A DNA stretch of 64,000 nt from Nisaea sp. (lineage in GTDB: Bacteria > Pseudomonadota > Alphaproteobacteria > Thalassobaculales > Thalassobaculaceae), in contig NZ_JAXMNY010000003.1 in the NCBI RefSeq assembly GCF_034670185.1, positions 496,001 to 560,000 on the forward strand. The letters run 5' to 3'. Shown in pieces: positions 62,024 through 64,000 of the stretch; positions within the stretch are counted from its first letter, which is position 1; each line of letters opens with the position of its first letter. A program made the translations under genes and the position numbers. Below the pieces are notes generated by a model. The model worked only from the letters and a program-made list of their open reading frames with translations, searched no databases and had not been told where the DNA came from.

Positions 62024-62071
62024 TCAGGCGTTCGGGGTAAAAGTTCGGGGCGGGGCATGTCATTGGGTGGC

Positions 62072-62100
62072 TTGCCCCGTACCGCCCGCACCGCTATAAG
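62072..62100 (+). promoter_or_regulatory. probable sigma-70 promoter of ndk
   Basis: TTGCCC at 62072-62077, a 17-bp spacer and TATAAG at 62095-62100. The transcript would start near 62107, directly before a short hairpin (62109-62126), with about 85 bases of leader before the ndk ATG. Confidence 0.5.
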
Positions 62101-62192
62101 GCGCGCGCCGGGCGCTTTTGCGCCCGCTTAGCTTTTTCAATCGAATTTCGCGGGTGGCTCCGGCCGTCCAGCAGAACCAGAAGAGAGACACG

Positions 62193-62615
62193 ATGGCCAT
62201 TCAGCGCACTTTCTCCATCCTCAAGCCGGACGCAACCGAGCGTAACCTGACCGGTGGCGTCAACAAAATGATCGAAGAAGCGGGCCTGCGCATTGTCGCG
62301 CAGAAGCGCATCCAGATGACTCAGAAGCAGGCTGAAACCTTCTACGCCGTGCATAGCGAGCGTCCGTTCTTCGGCGAGCTCGTCGAGTTCATGATCTCGG
62401 CTCCGGTTGTCGTACAGGTTCTGGAAGGCGAAAACGCCATCGCGACCTATCGCGACGTGATGGGCGCCACCAACCCGGCCGAAGCAGCCGAAGGCACCAT
62501 CCGGAAGGCCTATGCCAAGTCCATCGGTGAGAACACCGTGCACGGTTCCGATGCCGAGGAAACCGCCGTGATCGAGATCGCCCAGTTCTTCAGCGGCAAC
62601 GAAATCGTCGGCTGA
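62193..62615 (+). CDS. ndk: nucleoside diphosphate kinase
   Basis: A 140-residue enzyme that transfers the gamma phosphate of ATP to nucleoside diphosphates. The catalytic His117 is in ENTVHGSDA; Lys11 in ILKPDA, and the GATNPAEAAEGTIRK segment bind phosphate and ribose. The frame runs back to 62118, but that extension is not NDK-like; the ATG at 62193 gives the normal length. A perfect hairpin terminator follows at once. It is monocistronic. Confidence 0.96.
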   Translation: MAIQRTFSILKPDATERNLTGGVNKMIEEAGLRIVAQKRIQMTQKQAETFYAVHSERPFFGELVEFMISAPVVVQVLEGENAIATYRDVMGATNPAEAAEGTIRKAYAKSIGENTVHGSDAEETAVIEIAQFFSGNEIVG

Positions 62616-62633
62616 GTTATTGCTGCCGAATAG

Positions 62634-62665
62634 AAAAAGGGCCGGTCAACTGACCGGCCCTTTTT
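62634..62665 (+). terminator. bidirectional Rho-independent terminator after ndk
   Basis: AAAAAGGGCCGGTC (62634-62647) pairs with GACCGGCCCTTTTT (62652-62665) around AACT. The A- and T-runs on the two sides allow termination in both directions, which suits the convergent cytochrome oxidase subunit gene. Confidence 0.93.
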
Positions 62666-62716
62666 GATTCCGCCTTGCGGCTGGTTTGACTGGTCCACCG
62701 GTCAGACCAAGAGGGG

Positions 62717-62854
62717 TCAGACCAGGAAGATGGCCATCAGGATCAGCAGAATGATGACACTCACGGTCGACCATTTCAGCATGCCGATGAACCACTCGTA
62801 ATTATTCTTGTATTCCGGATAATTGCTGTCCGTGGATCCGTTGCTCGCAGCCAT
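62717..62854 (-). CDS. aa3-type cytochrome c oxidase subunit IV-like small protein
   Basis: A 45-residue membrane protein: MAASNGSTDSNYPEYKNNYE, then WFIGMLKWSTVSVIILLILM and AIFLV. The short polar start, one YxxxxxxYxxF element and a single C-terminal helix match the bacterial aa3-type cytochrome c oxidase subunit IV family (PF07835), often encoded away from the other oxidase genes. CGGAGG stands four bases before the ATG. It shares no operon: the ndk terminator lies downstream. Confidence 0.8.
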   Translation of the reverse strand: MAASNGSTDSNYPEYKNNYEWFIGMLKWSTVSVIILLILMAIFLV

Positions 62855-62948
62855 ATCGCCTCCGTAGAAATGTCATGCCGGGCTGAACCCGGTTCGTAAC
62901 TCTGCAAACTGTATAATTCAGCGGGCCCGAGGCGCCAAGCCTCTATCG

Positions 62949-63617
62949 TCAGCCGGTTGGTTCAGATGACGGGTTATGCAGGGCGGCATCAGGGTATTTG
63001 GCCCCATCGAGGAACACCCGCTCGCCCTCGATGCGCACCCGGCCTTCCGCCACCCATTTAAGGCAAGCGGGATAGATCCGGTGTTCCTGCACCAGAATGC
63101 GAGCGGCCAGCGTATCACCGGTATCGTCCTGGTGAATCGGCACCACTGCCTGCTGAATGATTGGGCCGACATCCATTTCCGGTGTGACGAAATGCACCGT
63201 ACATCCGGCGAACCGCGCGCCTGCGTCGATAGCCCTCTGTTGGACGTTAAGCCCTTTGAAGGACGGCAGCAGGGACGGGTGGATGTTGATCATCCGCCCG
63301 CTCCAATGTTCGACGAACGCGGTCGTCAGAAGCCGCATGAAGCCGGCAAGACAGATGAATTCCACGCCAGCCGCGTCGAGTGCTTTCTGCATGTCCGCAT
63401 CGAAACTGGCGCGGTCCGCGTAGTTCTTGTGATCGAAGACAACAGCTGGAATGCCTGCCGCCTTTGCTCGGTCTAGGGCACGAACGCCCGGACGGTTCGA
63501 GATCACTGTGACGATTTCGGCTGGATGGTCAGGGGCGGCGCAGGCATCGATCAGTGCCTGCAGATTGCTGCCGCTGCCCGAGACCAGAACGCCGACCTTT
63601 AGTTTTCCTTTGCTCAC
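62949..63617 (-). CDS. purN: phosphoribosylglycinamide formyltransferase PurN
   Basis: A 222-residue enzyme transferring a formyl group from 10-formyl-tetrahydrofolate to GAR in purine synthesis. VLVSGSGSNLQALI binds the substrate phosphate. MINIHPSLLPSFKGL carries the catalytic Asn and His, and HFVTPEMDVGPIIQQ the Asp region. The frame is open far upstream through purM in another frame; the GTG at 63617 overlaps the purM stop (GTGA) and gives the normal length, so the pair is translationally coupled. Confidence 0.95.
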   Translation of the reverse strand: MSKGKLKVGVLVSGSGSNLQALIDACAAPDHPAEIVTVISNRPGVRALDRAKAAGIPAVVFDHKNYADRASFDADMQKALDAAGVEFICLAGFMRLLTTAFVEHWSGRMINIHPSLLPSFKGLNVQQRAIDAGARFAGCTVHFVTPEMDVGPIIQQAVVPIHQDDTGDTLAARILVQEHRIYPACLKWVAEGRVRIEGERVFLDGAKYPDAALHNPSSEPTG

Positions 63618-64000
63618 GCGGGCCAGGTCCCGAGTCCTTGCAGTGTGACGGACGGTGCACCGTCTGCCCGATCGGTCAGTTTGCCGATCCGGAAGACAGT
63701 TTCGCCGGCCTCTGCCAGGATTTCGGTTACAGCATCCGCCCGGTCCGCCGAAACGGTCAGGGTCATGCCGATGCCGCAATTGAAGGTCCGGGCCAGTTCT
63801 TCTGCCGGTACGCCGCCAGTTTCTGCCAGCCATCTGAAGACCGGCGGAAGCGTCCAGCTTTCGACATCGATCTCGGCAGCAAGATGCTTCGCGAAGGAAC
63901 GCGGCGGATTGTCCAGCAGACCGCCGCCCGTGATATGGGCGAGGCCGGTGACGCCGCCGCTTGCGAGAGCTGCCAGACAGGACTTCACATAGATCCGGGT
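63614..64000 (-). CDS. purM: phosphoribosylformylglycinamidine cyclo-ligase PurM (partial)
   Basis: The last 128 residues of AIR synthetase, which closes the imidazole ring in purine synthesis. The start lies beyond the window. LAHITGGGLLDNPPR and CGIGMTLTVSADRADAV are characteristic of the C-terminal domain. purM and purN overlap by four bases in the common purM-purN order. With purE and purK at 4714-6284 the window contains two separate parts of the pathway. Confidence 0.94.
   Translation of the reverse strand, partial: TRIYVKSCLAALASGGVTGLAHITGGGLLDNPPRSFAKHLAAEIDVESWTLPPVFRWLAETGGVPAEELARTFNCGIGMTLTVSADRADAVTEILAEAGETVFRIGKLTDRADGAPSVTLQGLGTWPA

Noticed and set aside
62109..62126. Hairpin CGGGCGC-TTTT-GCGCCCG before ndk as a terminator
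   Set aside because: The T-run is six bases away and it lies downstream of a likely ndk promoter, so it is more likely a leader hairpin.

Overview
The window is a stretch of high-GC alphaproteobacterial chromosome, most like a Rhodospirillales-type relative. Several gene types support this: NADP-isocitrate dehydrogenase of the eukaryote-like class, an ImuA/ImuB/DnaE2 mutasome under GTTC-N7-GTTC LexA boxes, a short aa3-type cytochrome oxidase subunit IV, RNase E with a charged C-terminal tail, and the psd-pssA and lptF-lptG-lptD-surA-pdxA-ksgA gene orders. The species cannot be named from the sequence. No rRNA, tRNA, CRISPR array, insertion sequence or prophage was found. Almost all of the window is ordinary chromosomal coding sequence.

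Layout: 1-2113 (minus) is a TIGR02444 protein, a DUF2848 protein and an amidase cut by the window edge. 2205-3322 holds a YdcH-type small protein and a glycosyltransferase. 3315-4544 is a class III aminotransferase, and 4622-6284 is the purE-purK promoter and operon. 6271-10545 (minus) is a glycan-modification cluster: methyltransferase, WbqC-like protein, pseudaminic-acid-type methylase, TPR/glycosyltransferase protein. 10692-15441 carries an acyl-CoA synthetase, an M3 oligopeptidase and a D-cysteine desulfhydrase-like PLP enzyme.

15442-20043 is the least ordinary part. It has a start-less remnant of an ankyrin-protein N-terminal domain, a conserved gene of unknown function (call it A), a glutathione S-transferase, and then a composite scar. 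The scar joins the 3' end of a second DUF1028 gene (D') to the 3' end of a second copy of A (A'). After it come two AT-rich lipoprotein genes and then the intact DUF1028 gene (D). The simplest reading is an old A-GST-D tandem duplication that collapsed by deletion, with foreign-looking lipoproteins now sitting where the second GST would be.

20123-21569 is a small membrane protein and a MerR regulator divergent from a CDF-like metal transporter, with a textbook 19-bp-spacer operator. 21746-26931 is a peptide-type ABC importer (binding protein, two permeases, fused double ATPase). 27037-34025 is a thioesterase followed by the SOS mutasome imuA / PilZ-TM gene / imuB / dnaE2, with LexA boxes in front of imuA and imuB. 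34072-36870 has a glycolipid-binding-like protein, a TetR regulator divergent from a VOC protein with two near-identical operators, a TauE-type permease and a DUF6614-like protein.

36937-46280 contains icd with a strong terminator, a LOG-type phosphoribohydrolase, a LysM/Ig membrane protein, psd-pssA for phosphatidylethanolamine synthesis, a spermidine-synthase-like protein, prfB with its programmed +1 frameshift, and penicillin-binding protein 1A. 46372-50899 is the cell-wall amidase and RNase E. 50915-58567 is the outer-membrane biogenesis run (ksgA, pdxA, surA, lptD, lptG, lptF). 58808-62615 has pepA, holC, a PatB-type C-S lyase and ndk. The window ends with a tiny cytochrome oxidase subunit and purN-purM, the latter cut by the edge.
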